A stretch of 64,000 bases of DNA from JADJGC01 sp964617645 (GTDB lineage: Bacteria > Zixibacteria > MSB-5A5 > CAIYYT01): contig CAZTYE010000013.1 in the NCBI GenBank assembly GCA_964617645.1, forward strand, positions 35,941 through 99,940, given 5' to 3'. Shown one piece after another: positions 1 to 10,500 of the stretch (positions within the stretch are counted from its first letter, which is position 1; every line of letters starts with the position of its first letter). Both the position numbers and the translations under genes were made by a program. The notes below the pieces were generated by a model that saw only the letters and a list, made by a program, of their open reading frames with translations, was not told the DNA's origin and did not search any database.

Positions 1-483
1 AAACTCAAGCCGGAGATTCCGGTGCTTTCGTCGATCGCGGCCTACACGCCGATTCTTCTGGGGGTCTACCTCGCCGTGAAGATAGGCGATTTGACGATGC
101 GCGATGCGTGGCCGTTCCTGTTCGAGGGTTCGCTGCAGTCGTTCATGTTCATGATCGAAATCGGCCTGGGCGTGATCGCGCCGCTGTTGATGCTCGCCAA
201 TCGCAAGCTGCGACAAACGGCGAAGGGGCTGTTCATCTCGGCGTCGCTGGTGATCTTTGGCGTGCTGCTCAATCGCATCAATGTCTTTCTTGTCGCCTAC
301 GAACCGCTGTATCCGCAAACGACATACTTCCCTTCGGTGTTCGAGATCATGGTGACGGTCGGACTGGTCTGCGCATTGGTGCTGGTGTATCGGTTCCTGG
401 TGCTCCATTTCCCGGTGATTGCGCAACCGGCTCATGAAGTGAAGGCCGACAATCCGTCGCCGGCAATCGTAAAGACGGCTTAG
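1..483 (+). CDS. NrfD/HybB-type quinone-reactive membrane subunit, C-terminal part
   Basis: The reading frame is open from base 1, so the gene begins upstream; about 160 C-terminal residues are present. They form four to five hydrophobic helices, with the family-typical stretch 'LLMLANRKLRQTAKGLFISASLVIFGVLLNRINVFLV' region (bases about 187-290; loop of basic residues, then a helix with LNRINV) and a final helix near bases 340-415. NrfD/HybB/PsrC proteins are integral membrane subunits that exchange electrons between quinones and Fe-S or cytochrome partners. The next gene is a periplasmic 13-haem cytochrome, which suggests a menaquinol-cytochrome oxidoreductase of the Hmc/Act kind. Which subfamily it is cannot be decided from the C-terminus alone. 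Confidence 0.8.
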   Translation, partial: KLKPEIPVLSSIAAYTPILLGVYLAVKIGDLTMRDAWPFLFEGSLQSFMFMIEIGLGVIAPLLMLANRKLRQTAKGLFISASLVIFGVLLNRINVFLVAYEPLYPQTTYFPSVFEIMVTVGLVCALVLVYRFLVLHFPVIAQPAHEVKADNPSPAIVKTA

Positions 484-498
484 GTGGAGGTGGATGAA

Positions 499-1617
499 GT
501 GAAGAAATATACATCGATTGCATTCAATGTCCTCGTAGCGTTGTTGCTCAGCGGATCGATATTCGCGCAGAGTAAGCCGAAGGCGGTCAATTGCAGCGAG
601 TGCCATACGTGCCCGTCCCCGACAGTGGCGAACCCGTGTTTGAAAGCTTGTCCACGAGCGCAGGCGGTTCACCAAGCAACCAAGCACGAAGTCGCCGATG
701 CGCCGGACTCGATGCTGCTCGGCGACATCGCGGATTTGTATCAACCGGTGCATTTCAATCACAAGCTGCATGCGTCGATGGCGCAAATGGGCGGTGACTG
801 CGCGACGTGCCATCACTTCAGCCCACCGGGAAGAATCCCGCCCTGCAAGGAGTGCCATAGCCCGTCCGGTGAATCGAGCGATCTGCGCAAGCCGAACCTC
901 AAAGGCGCCTATCACCGCCAGTGCCTGGCCTGTCACCGCGAATGGAGCCATGAAACGCAGTGCGTGCTTTGTCATATTCCTTCGGAAGGCGGCGCGATTG
1001 CGCAGTCGGCCAAGGATCCGACGGATATCATCGGCACACCGCACCCGAAAATCGTCGCGCCGGATAAGCGGCTGTACACGACGCCGTACAAGCCGGGACC
1101 GATGGTGACTTTTTATCATGAAGAACACATTCAGCTTTTCAATCTGCGCTGCGTCGATTGTCACAAGCAGGAGAACTGCGGCTCGTGTCATGACATGAAG
1201 CGCGAAGTGAAAATCGCCAAGACGCAGGAAGAAGTGCACGCGATCTGCAACGATTGCCACAACAAGGACGCCTGCGCCAAGTGCCACGACACCAAGGAAC
1301 GTTCGGCGTTTTCGCATGCCGACACCGGTTGGCCGCTCAGTCGTTTCCATCAGAAGCTTGAGTGCCGCGCGTGTCATCCGACGGGCAAGAAGATTGCGCG
1401 CTTGAACAATAACTGCTCCGGTTGTCACGGCGGTTGGAACCAGGCGAATTTCAAGCATGCAATTGTCGGTTTGCAGCTTGACGAAGTGCATATCGAGCTG
1501 GAGTGCAGCGACTGTCACGAAAACAAGAATTTCGCGGCGACGCCGAAGTGCGACGGTTGTCATGATGACGGCCGCACGCACAAGGATGCGCCGCCGGGCG
1601 AATTGATCCGCAAGTAG
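499..1617 (+). CDS. periplasmic 13-haem c-type cytochrome
   Basis: The 372-residue product starts with a signal peptide (MKKYTSIAFNVLVALLLSGS..FAQ). I count 13 CxxCH haem-binding motifs. The first (CSECHTCPSP) is followed by two further cysteines, and the rest are spread evenly to the C-terminus. I chose the GTG at 499 because GGAGGTGG (486-493) is correctly spaced before it and the signal peptide begins there; GTG codons at 484 and 490 are alternatives. It directly follows the NrfD-like gene, so it is the probable electron acceptor of that quinol-oxidising subunit. The exact multihaem family is not recognised. Confidence 0.85.
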   Translation: MKKYTSIAFNVLVALLLSGSIFAQSKPKAVNCSECHTCPSPTVANPCLKACPRAQAVHQATKHEVADAPDSMLLGDIADLYQPVHFNHKLHASMAQMGGDCATCHHFSPPGRIPPCKECHSPSGESSDLRKPNLKGAYHRQCLACHREWSHETQCVLCHIPSEGGAIAQSAKDPTDIIGTPHPKIVAPDKRLYTTPYKPGPMVTFYHEEHIQLFNLRCVDCHKQENCGSCHDMKREVKIAKTQEEVHAICNDCHNKDACAKCHDTKERSAFSHADTGWPLSRFHQKLECRACHPTGKKIARLNNNCSGCHGGWNQANFKHAIVGLQLDEVHIELECSDCHENKNFAATPKCDGCHDDGRTHKDAPPGELIRK

Positions 1618-1643
1618 TAACTGACGATAACGACGCGAGTACG

Positions 1644-1682
1644 AGCCGCCGGGGATTGACTTTTCCGGCGGCTGCTTTTTTG
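1644..1682 (+). terminator. intrinsic terminator after the 13-haem cytochrome
   Basis: AGCCGCCGG (1644-1652) pairs perfectly with CCGGCGGCT (1665-1673) and is followed by a run of seven T (1676-1682). It lies 26 bases after the stop codon and ends the NrfD-cytochrome transcription unit. Confidence 0.85.
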
Positions 1683-1792
1683 TAAACCAAAATCGGCAGG
1701 GGGAAGTGATTCACACGATTTTTCGAAATAGCGATTGACAAATCGACGATAGTGACGTCATATTGTTAAGGTCAATCTTGGAGAGGAAAACT

Positions 1793-4030
1793 ATGCGGGC
1801 GATACGAATTGTCGCTGTGACTCTGGCGTTGAGCCTTCTGGCAATCGCGCCGGGGAGTTTGGCCATCGAATTCGAGCACGTGGCGTCGATTCATTTGGGG
1901 AGTCGGTATCAGAAGATCGTCGAGCGAGACGGCTACTGGTACTTGGCGGGCGAATGGGGGCTGGAATGCTGGCGGTTCAATGAGCAAGGGGAGTTTATCC
2001 GGCTGTCAGAGGTTGCTACCCCGGGCATCGCGCAGTGGGTGGCTTTGGAAGGCGACTACGCTTATGTCGCCGACGGCTGGGAGGGGCTCACGATAGTGGA
2101 TGTTTCGGACCCGAACAATCTGCGGTTTGTTAGCAACACACAACCGAGTGGATTCGATGGTGCAGACTACGCTGATGAAGTCTCCTACGTCTGTGTGAGC
2201 AATGGAACGGCTTACTTAAGTGGTAGACATGGGGTCATCGCGGTCGATGTGTCGAACCAAGTACTGCCGATCCCAGCGATTAGGTTGTCCTATCCAGATC
2301 CTGATGCCGATTTGATAAGCACAACGGGGATGACGCTGCGATTGGGACAGCACCTTTGGGTTGCTCGTGCCGATGCGCCATTTCACGGTGACACAACCTT
2401 TTTCGGCATCTATCAATATGATCTCGCAAACCCTAACTACCCCACCTATGTTGGCTACTATCCGACCGCATTCTACTCCCCGAGATTCTTAGCGGTTCAG
2501 GATTCGGTACTGTACGTAGCAGGCAATTGGGCTTTGCATTCGTACCGCTTGCTGCCAAACGGTGGGCTCGCTGCGCTTGATTCGCTAATTGATCTGCTCT
2601 TCATGATCAGCGACCCGCAGGACATTGCCATGGAAGACGGCACTCTCTATCTTGCCGGCCGGGGGAGCCCCACGACCGGTGGAATCGCCGTAGTTGACAT
2701 TCTTGACCCCGCAAACCTGGCGATCCGAGAAATAAGTCGGCAGATGAAGAAATTCAATTGTCTTGCGAGTAATGGCTCAGAGGTGGTAGCCGGCAGATGG
2801 GATAACGATCTGCTGATCCTCAATCGAGGAATCGACGGCTTCTTGGATTCGACGCAGTTTATCGAGACGTCATCGCAAGCCCGCGACTTGGTCCAATCCG
2901 ACGACTTCCTCTACGTCGCGGATAAAGAGAAAGGCGTTTTGTGCTTCGACCTGTCGACTCCGACCATTCCTCAGCAATGTGAAACACTCAACTTAACTTC
3001 TCCAGTTTGTATCGATTACATGGGTACACGCCTTCTCGTCGGCCACGAAACATCGTCATACCTCAAAGTCTACGATTGTTCAGAACCGTCAAACCCGAAG
3101 ATCGTTGACTCATTGCTGCTCGAAACGGGCACTACGCCGTCGGCGCTGACCCATCGAGATAGCGTCTTGAGAATCTGTTCCGGAAGACTGCACACGGTCG
3201 TCAGTTCCGAGGGTGAGTATAAACAGCTCAATCCGGTATCGGCGCTTCAAGCGGTCGCAGTTGCAACAAACTCCGAATTTGTCGCTACACCTCGTTCACT
3301 TTTTGCGATCCAGCCCGATGTGAGCATCAGTCACGTCGCCGACTTTGGGAACGTAGGTTATCCAGTCACCGGGATTGCGCTCTGCGATAGCCTGATTTAT
3401 ACGGCGGATTGGTTCCAAGGACTGGGAGTGTTCCGTGTCAACGGCAGTTCGAACGTGGAATTCGTTTCGAGGTGGGACACTGTTTCGAGCTCCGGTTATC
3501 CGGGCAGCGCGAACGACGTTTGCATCTTCAGCGATAGCCTTTTGCTTCTTGCGCATGGCGAACTTGGGATCGAGATCATTGACGTTGCAGATCACACTAA
3601 TCCGCGGCACACGGGCCGCCTGCCGACTTCGGCCTACGCGCAAGCGTTATCGCTCGGCCCAGAGTATCTTTGCGTCGGCGACTTGTTGGGTGTAGAGGTG
3701 TTTTCACACGACGGTCTCATCGCTGTCGATGATGCGGAGGATCCGCTCCCCAGAGAATTCAAACTGCATCAGAATTACCCAAATCCATTCAACTCTTCCA
3801 CGGTATTGAGTTTCGATGTCTTTAGCGCGGCGGAGATAGAGCTTGAAATCTATAACACTTCGGGGCAAGCAGTGGGCCGGCTCGCTTCTGCGCCATACCG
3901 CCCAGGCAGCTATGAAGCGCAATGGAATGGGACCGACGGGCACGGAAAGGAGGTGGCCAGTGGTGTATACTATGCACGTTTGAGATCAAATCATCAGTTA
4001 CAGACAGTAAAGCTCATCATAGTTCGTTAG
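1793..4030 (+). CDS. secreted beta-propeller protein with T9SS-type C-terminal sorting domain
   Basis: The 745-residue product has an N-terminal signal peptide (MRAIRIVAVTLALSLLAIAPGSLA). Its body has LVIVD/NHL-like repeats of the type 'GDYAYVADGWEGLTIVDVSDPNN', which build a beta-propeller for protein or ligand binding. The last about 75 residues carry the YPNPFN...YNTSGQ...G..GVYYARL signature of FlgD-like/type IX sorting domains, so it is probably surface-attached or released. The ATG at 1793 is preceded by GGAGAGG (1780-1786); an upstream in-frame TTG at 1763 lacks a ribosome site. TTGACA at 1735-1740 may be the -35/-33 element of its promoter. Function is unknown. Confidence 0.8.
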   Translation: MRAIRIVAVTLALSLLAIAPGSLAIEFEHVASIHLGSRYQKIVERDGYWYLAGEWGLECWRFNEQGEFIRLSEVATPGIAQWVALEGDYAYVADGWEGLTIVDVSDPNNLRFVSNTQPSGFDGADYADEVSYVCVSNGTAYLSGRHGVIAVDVSNQVLPIPAIRLSYPDPDADLISTTGMTLRLGQHLWVARADAPFHGDTTFFGIYQYDLANPNYPTYVGYYPTAFYSPRFLAVQDSVLYVAGNWALHSYRLLPNGGLAALDSLIDLLFMISDPQDIAMEDGTLYLAGRGSPTTGGIAVVDILDPANLAIREISRQMKKFNCLASNGSEVVAGRWDNDLLILNRGIDGFLDSTQFIETSSQARDLVQSDDFLYVADKEKGVLCFDLSTPTIPQQCETLNLTSPVCIDYMGTRLLVGHETSSYLKVYDCSEPSNPKIVDSLLLETGTTPSALTHRDSVLRICSGRLHTVVSSEGEYKQLNPVSALQAVAVATNSEFVATPRSLFAIQPDVSISHVADFGNVGYPVTGIALCDSLIYTADWFQGLGVFRVNGSSNVEFVSRWDTVSSSGYPGSANDVCIFSDSLLLLAHGELGIEIIDVADHTNPRHTGRLPTSAYAQALSLGPEYLCVGDLLGVEVFSHDGLIAVDDAEDPLPREFKLHQNYPNPFNSSTVLSFDVFSAAEIELEIYNTSGQAVGRLASAPYRPGSYEAQWNGTDGHGKEVASGVYYARLRSNHQLQTVKLIIVR

Positions 4031-4041
4031 GGGAGGTCACT

Positions 4042-5711
4042 ATGTGGTGCCTAACTCGTGGCATCGGCTTGGTCTTGGCAGCATTGACGCCGGTGTTGAG
4101 CAGTGATGCTTCAGCCCAGACTGAGTCAAAACTGCTGCAAGGCAGAGCTTCTGTGTTATTCACGTTCGTTCCAGTAGTTCAAAGCGGGGCAAACAGCATA
4201 AGCGTCGGCGAGCCCTCGATCGATTCTCTGCTGCAAAAGTTTGGCGTACAGGATATGCGCGCGGTATTCGCGCGACCGGGTGATCCGAAACACCTTGCCG
4301 TTTATCAGCGTCTTGGCATGGATCGAGTTTTTGAAATTCGATTCGACTCAATGAATACAGTGACTTCAGTCGTTGAGGAGTTCGCCCTGAACCAACTGGT
4401 CGAGTTCGTGGAAGCGGTGGGAATTGTTGACGCCTACGACATATCACCGGGAGATGAGAATTTCGCCGATCAATGGTATCACTCGCAGCCGAATGATGTG
4501 GACCTGGACTCGCCGGGTGCATGGGCGTTCGATACGACAATGATTCTGACGAAAATCGCCGTGATTGACGCGGGGATAGACTCGCTGCATCCGGAATTGC
4601 GTCCGAATCTCTGGAAGAACCAAGGAGAATTCATTGGCAATCCGCCATTGCCAACGCAGGACGGGCTGGACAATGACGGAAACGGCTATGTCGACGACAT
4701 ATTTGGGTGGGATACAGGGGAGCTTGACGGTGATCCTGTACCGGGTTATCGTCGACTGGGCCAAGACTGCAGCCGGATTGACTGGTTTCACGCGCATGGA
4801 TCGCGGATCGTTGGTCCGCTGATGTCGGTCGACAACAACTTCTTGGATATAATTGATCAGAATATTGTGGGTGTCATCTGGCACGGTTCGATCATAAACG
4901 TGAAGTGCCTATCGGACGCCGGTGCGGCCAGCGCCAATACATTAGCTGCGGGAATCCAATACGCTGCCGATGCCGGAGCGGAGATAGCGAGTATAAGCCG
5001 CGGCTATATTGGCTCGATAGGAACGCTTGGAATGGCTGTTAACTACGCCGACGCGCTCGGCGTTGTCATGGTCGCCGCTGTCTCATACGACACGTCCGCC
5101 GAAGGTTATCCGGCAGGCGACATTCCTTGATCAGCGTCGGCGCGATAAGCCCGAACGGAGCCATAGCGTTTGATCACATCGCATTTGACACTTCTGCAGT
5201 CGTGGCGCCTGGATCTGAAATACTGACAACAGAGGCCCCGGTTGATGTGTGCTTCGAGACCACACACACGGTGCGCGCTGGAACATCGTACGCTACTCCG
5301 ATGGTCGCCGGTGTGGCTGGCATAGCGATGGGGCGACGTTGGATGCTGACGAATTCTCGGCCAACGGCGCACGACATTCGTCAGGTCATTTGGAATGCTA
5401 TTGACGATCAGACTCACCCAACGGATCCGCACGGCTTCGATCCGCTTTATGGTCGCGGCCGAGTGAACTTCGAGAAGGCGATCTACGCGGTCAGTCGGGG
5501 CGATGTCGACGACAATGGCTCTTTGTCAATTGCGGATGCCGTCTACCTAAACAACTGGATTTGGGCGGGCGGTCCGGCTCCGAAGCCGAAGATCGGGGTC
5601 GGCGATTGCGATTGCAGCAGCAACGTGTCGATGAGCGATGTCGTCTATCTTGCCAATTACATCTTCTCCGGCGGACCGCCGCCGAAGATTTGCTTCAATT
5701 TCAATTATTAG
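4042..5711 (+). pseudogene. S8 subtilase with dockerin tail, broken by a frameshift
   Basis: Two reading frames together encode one secreted subtilisin-like protease. The first (4042-5130, 362 residues) has a signal peptide, an ATG 11 bases after the previous stop with GGGAGG before it, the catalytic Asp motif (VIDAGID, about residue 175) and the His motif (HGSRIVG, about residue 251). It stops at TGA 5128-5130. The second frame continues at once (ISVGAISPNGAIA) and carries the serine motif GTSYATPMVAG and a double dockerin-like tail (GDVDDNGSLSIADAVYL and SSNVSMSDVVYL, each followed by GGP). One missing base near 5121-5127 explains the break; it may be a real mutation or an assembly error. 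The position where subtilases usually have AAGN (oxyanion Asn) reads AAVS. Confidence 0.75.
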
Positions 5712-5728
5712 GAACTCATTCACGAGTG

Positions 5729-5764
5729 CCGGGGCCGATGCACGTCTGTTTGTAGCGGCCCCGG
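5729..5764 (+). terminator. GC-rich hairpin after the subtilase
   Basis: CCGGGGCC (5729-5736) pairs with GGCCCCGG (5757-5764) around a 20-base loop, 18 bases after the stop codon. Only TTCTG follows, so this is a weak intrinsic terminator or an mRNA 3'-end hairpin. Confidence 0.45.
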
Positions 5765-5921
5765 TTCTGAATTGAGTTAGGGGGACAAAGCGCTGTCACC
5801 ACTACGTTCTGTTCCGAAACAGGGATTGCCGGATGATCGCCGCAATTACCCGCCACGAAAATGTTCGCGCTGGCTTATCAAGTGGGTAAGCGCTACGGCA
5901 CTTGGCGTCGATAAAGAATAG

Positions 5922-6761
5922 GTGATTACACGCATCAAAATCGGGTTGTTGACGCTGCTGGCGGGAATCGCGTTTTACTACTTTGGTCGGGGCTTGCCGG
6001 ATGGGAGGGCGGATTTCGAGAAGGGGCATCCGCATGAAGAGGTCAATTGCGAGTTGTGCCACAAGTTCGACGGCAACATGCGCGGCTTTGGCGTGAGCGT
6101 GGCGCGCAACGCGATGTGCCTGACTTGTCACACGACGGCCAAGCTTCATGATGTCAAACTGCGTTCGTTCCACGCGGCGACGACACCCAATTGCAACGAG
6201 TGCCACAGTTTTCACGCGCCGAGCCGGGTGATTGCCAACGGCGACACGACGACGATGGCGATCGTGGCTGGCCTCGACGAGATTTGCGCGGACTGTCACA
6301 ACAATCCGGGTCGGCCGGTGGTGTCGGTCGGTCATGAGGCGGCGGCGCGATTAATTCACGGATCGCTCGATCCGGCCTGGGTGGCGCAGCCGTCGCAATA
6401 CTGTATGGCGTGTCACGACGCGGACGCCGCACCGCGTGGTGATGCCAATACCGGGCAGGTGACGCCGAGGATCCACACGGTCGGCGGCCACGCGATTGGA
6501 ATTCCATTGATTCCCGGCTTTCAGCGGGCGGGTGCGGACAATAAGATCCGCGATCAGATACCCGAGTTCGTCCGTACGATCAACGGAAATATCGAGTGCC
6601 TGACCTGCCATTCACTGAGTTCGGGCAGCGCGTTCCTGCTGGTGACCGGGCACCAGAACGACTTGTGTAACGGCTGCCACAATGTCGATCCGAACATTCC
6701 AGAAACAAGGCCACCGGTCTTCACTCAGCGTTCAGCGAACGGCGACCGGGTGCGTCCGTAA
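5922..6761 (+). CDS. membrane-anchored or exported 7-haem c-type cytochrome
   Basis: The 279-residue product has an N-terminal hydrophobic segment (residues 5-22: IKIGLLTLLAGIAFYYFG) that acts as signal peptide or uncleaved anchor. It carries seven CxxCH motifs: CELCH, CLTCH, CNECH, CADCH, CMACH, CLTCH and CNGCH. Paired motifs followed by His (e.g. CNECHSFH) fit doubled-CxxCH cytochrome folds. The GTG at 5922 directly abuts an upstream TAG stop (5919-5921), and no strong ribosome site is visible, so the start is a little uncertain. It sits just before the electron-conduit operon and is probably a periplasmic electron carrier; the family is not identified more closely. Confidence 0.8.
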   Translation: MITRIKIGLLTLLAGIAFYYFGRGLPDGRADFEKGHPHEEVNCELCHKFDGNMRGFGVSVARNAMCLTCHTTAKLHDVKLRSFHAATTPNCNECHSFHAPSRVIANGDTTTMAIVAGLDEICADCHNNPGRPVVSVGHEAAARLIHGSLDPAWVAQPSQYCMACHDADAAPRGDANTGQVTPRIHTVGGHAIGIPLIPGFQRAGADNKIRDQIPEFVRTINGNIECLTCHSLSSGSAFLLVTGHQNDLCNGCHNVDPNIPETRPPVFTQRSANGDRVRP

Positions 6762-6907
6762 AAACGACCACGATATCGACCTTTTCGATAGATTTTAATG
6801 TAGACCTTACTGGTCGATTCTGCATTTTGTAACCCACTGTCGGGCTGTCAGATAGTTTTCTCAAGATAGTAGACATTAACTTTCTTCAGGGGAATCGAAA
6901 ATATCCC

Positions 6908-6943
6908 TTGACAAGCAGACTAATCTTGTTACCTTTTTCACAA
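6908..6943 (+). promoter_or_regulatory. promoter of the nine-gene conduit operon
   Basis: TTGACA (6908-6913) is followed after 19 bases from the TTG by TACCTTT (6930-6936), matching the FCB-type TTG-N19-TAnnTTT layout. The TTTTTCACAA that follows is shared with the promoter at 17620. The element lies 42-77 bases upstream of the first gene of the operon. The call rests on pattern and on the second copy only. Confidence 0.55.
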
Positions 6944-6984
6944 TCTTAGACGCGCCGCTTAGAGCTATGGCGTTGTGAGGCAAT

Positions 6985-7509
6985 ATGAAACGGATAATGA
7001 CCGTACTTGTGATAGGGGCAATCTTCTGGGCGGCTACCGAATCCTTCGCCGGCGAAATTTCCAAAGACAGCACTTTTAGATCCGACACACTGACGGCGCC
7101 GCTTCCGGGCTGGAAAGTCGGAATCGACTCGACCAATATCAAGGATACAACCTCGTTTTTTGTTATCGAGACCCGACACAAGGTTTTCGGGAATTTCCGG
7201 CAGGTCGACACGGTCAGGTTTGGAAGGCAATTCGAGTTGGGTGAAGGCGAAGAAGTGGCGGTGGTGATGGCCTTCAATCCGCACTTGGCGATTTCGACGA
7301 AGGGCACGGCGATTGCGTTTTCGGACACGCTCTGGAATCCGGCGGCGCGAGTGCGCGTTCTCGACAAGAGCGGAAAGGTCATCCAAGAAGGCTGGGCGTT
7401 TCACTACACCGACGCGCCGCACTACCCGCGCAACCACCTGTTTGGATTTCGATTGCTGGCCTACAAAGTAGACTCACAGTTTATCATTCCCCCGGTTGAG
7501 AAGAAGTAG
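6985..7509 (+). CDS. secreted protein of unknown function, first gene of the conduit operon
   Basis: The 174-residue product starts with a signal peptide (MKRIMTVLVIGAIFWAATESFAG). The mature part is rich in beta-type sequence and has no cysteine, so it cannot bind haem c. I do not recognise the family. It starts about 40 bases after a predicted promoter, and only 15 bases separate it from the 42-haem cytochrome gene, so it is very probably co-transcribed. A periplasmic accessory or assembly role for the conduit is a guess from context. Confidence 0.7.
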   Translation: MKRIMTVLVIGAIFWAATESFAGEISKDSTFRSDTLTAPLPGWKVGIDSTNIKDTTSFFVIETRHKVFGNFRQVDTVRFGRQFELGEGEEVAVVMAFNPHLAISTKGTAIAFSDTLWNPAARVRVLDKSGKVIQEGWAFHYTDAPHYPRNHLFGFRLLAYKVDSQFIIPPVEKK

Positions 7510-7524
7510 TTATCGGAGGCCTTC

Positions 7525-10500
7525 GTGCGACACGGACGATGCTTTGGGATCATTGCACACATCATTTTGGGGGTCGGCGCTTTTCTGGCATTTTCATCGT
7601 CCGCTCAGGCGGTCAAGACTTGCTACGATTGCCACCAGAATCTTAAAGCGGCCTTCGAAGCAAAAAAGGTCGTTCACAAGCCGGTAAAGGACAACGACTG
7701 CGAGTCGTGTCACAAACGTCATGGGTTCGCCAATACTCTAATTCTCGTCGACAATAGTTCGGAACTGTGTTTCACATGCCATGCGGACTTGAAAGAGAAA
7801 TTCGCGGTTGGGACGAAGCACGCGCCGATGGAAGTCGGCAAATGCTGGGATTGCCACGAACCGCACGCCGCCGACAAGAAGGGGCTGCTTCGCAATTACG
7901 AAGGCGTGATCGACGATCCCGGCTCCTGCCTGGCGTGCCACGGCAAGGAACTGGAATCGGCGCTTGACGGAACAGTTCCCCATCCGCCGTTTACGAAACT
8001 GGATTGCGCGGCCTGTCATGATCCACATAACAGCGAGCACGCGGGATTGCTCAAGAAGGACGTCAGTGCGCTTTGCGCCGATTGCCACGATCCGAAGGAC
8101 AAGAAGACGCTGGCGGCACATGAAGGCAAAGCGATCGCCGGCTTGGAGTGCGCCGAATGTCACAGCGGCCATTCGACGAACAGCGCGGGGCTGATGTCAG
8201 GAAATTCGCATGCGCCTTTTTCCGAAGGACAATGCGATGTTTGTCATGCGCCGGTGACCGATCCGGCGGCGATTCAGTTCACCGATGGCAAGAAACCGGG
8301 AGAACTTTGCGGCGAATGCCACAGCGAACAGGTCGACGCAACGGCGTTGGCGATTCCGCATGCCGCGGTGGAGAAGGTCAACTGCGATGCCTGCCACCAG
8401 CCGCATTCATCGCGGCACGGCAAGCTACTGAAGGAAAATCAGGCCAACTTGTGCGGCGAATGCCATGACGATCTTCTGACCGGCGACAAGATGGTTGCGC
8501 ACGCGCCGGCGATTCTCGGAGACTGCTCCGGCTGTCATGAAGTTCACGGCTCGAATAAGGAGCATCTGCTCGCCGCAACGGATTCGAGTCTTTGCCTGGG
8601 ATGCCATGGCGAATTCGCAGTAAAGCGGGATTCCGCCGAAGTCGTGCATCCCGCGATCGCCGACTGCAATGGTTGTCACGCTCCGCACGAGGGCCACACA
8701 CAGGCGATCTTGCGCACTTCACCGGAAGACGCCTGCCGCAAATGCCATGAACCGTCGGGCGCGGATCGCGCGGCAGAGTCGGTCCACCCGCCGTATCTCA
8801 GATCGGATTGCAGCGCTTGTCATAATTCCCACTTCGGCGACGAGGCGCATCTCGTTAAGGCCGGTGGGAACAAACTTTGCGTCAATTGCCATCCGGAAAT
8901 CGGGAATCGAACAACATTGGCGGTTCAGCACGCGCCGGCGCAGGAAGATTGCCAAACCTGCCACAGGCCCCACACCGCCGGAAGTGATTTTCTCTTGGCA
9001 GCGCCCGAGGGTGAGTTGTGCGGCCAGTGCCACGACCGGGCCGATTTTAATGGCAACAAGACTTTCGTGCATACGCCGGTACTGAAGGGCGATTGCAGCG
9101 GTTGCCACAATCCGCACGGCTCGATGAAGGAACATCTGGTCGCCGGTCGTGCGGTGCGGATGTATGTCAACGGGATTCCGATCAGTAAAACACCGGCCCT
9201 GGGTGACAAGATCGCCGACCTTTGCTTCACCTGCCACGATGACCTGAAAGAGAAATTCCGCCAAGGCGTACCGCATACGCCGGTCGAAAGCGGCGATTGC
9301 CAGGTATGCCATGATCCGCACGGCGGCGATGTCTACGGCATGCTAAAGGACGAGCCGGCCAAGGTTTGCGGGACATGCCATACGATCGACGCGGATTTGG
9401 CGACGAAACATGAAAACTACGATCTGACGGCCGCGAACTGCCTTGATTGTCACAATCCGCACACGGCTCCGGAAAAGGGACTGATGCGGGCGAACTTGCA
9501 TCCGCCGTTCGCCGAAAAGTCTTGTGACGGCTGCCATGAGCGCGGTGCGGACGGCAAGGTTGTCATGGCGGGACCGGAAGCCGAGGTTTGCGGCACTTGT
9601 CACGAGGATTTGCTGGGCCTCGCGAGCAAGAAGTCGCAGCATGGGCCGTTTGCCGCCGGCGAATGCACGGCCTGCCATAGTCCTCATGCGGGCGACGACA
9701 AGAAGTTTCTGCTTCGCGCCGGTAATGATCTGTGCACTAACTGCCACTCCGACATTCATGAACTGGTGAATCAGCCGGTGCAGCACCGCCCGTTTGCGGA
9801 TGGCGCCTGCGTTGACTGCCACGGACCGCATGCGACGGACAATCCGGTATTGACGGTCAAGGCGAAGGAAGGATTCTGCACGAGTTGTCACGAAGACATC
9901 AAGAAGGAGCTGGCTTCCGGCGAAGTCCACGCGCCGACAAAGACCGGCGATTGCACCCAATGCCATCTGCCCCACGCCGGCGCCGCACCAATGCTTCTGG
10001 CGAAAGACAAACAAGCACTCTGCTCGGGATGTCATGATTACACTTCGGTGGCCGTGAAAACAGCGCATGGCGGGTTCGACATTTCCGGCGCCGACTGCCA
10101 GAATTGCCATGTCGCGCACGCCACGAAGCGCGGTGTCAAGGGGCTGCTGCTGCCGAACGCGCACGAGCCGTTCCGCAGCGGCACGTGCGACCAGTGCCAC
10201 GCCGGGCAAGCGCCTCTACCGCTGGTTGCCGAGACCAAGGAGTTGTGTCTGACCTGCCACGACGACTTTGCAAAGCAACTTGCGCAGGCCGTGGTGCATG
10301 CGCCGATCCTGAGCGGTGATTGCACCGGTTGTCACGGCCCGCACGTCGGCTTCGGTAAGTCACTTCAGGTTCGCGAAGGATTCAAGGCCTGTGTCACCTG
10401 TCACGACTCGCGTGAGTTTTCCGGCAGCGTCAAACATCCGGTGGCGTTCGAAGATTGCGGCAACTGTCATGATCCGCATGCGGCGCCGAATAAGGGACTT

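Noticed and set aside
9343..10209. 288-codon frame on the - strand within the 42-haem cytochrome gene
   Set aside because: It is a shadow of the repetitive CxxCH coding sequence; its product is a monotone Ala/Arg/Val repeat without signal or family likeness.
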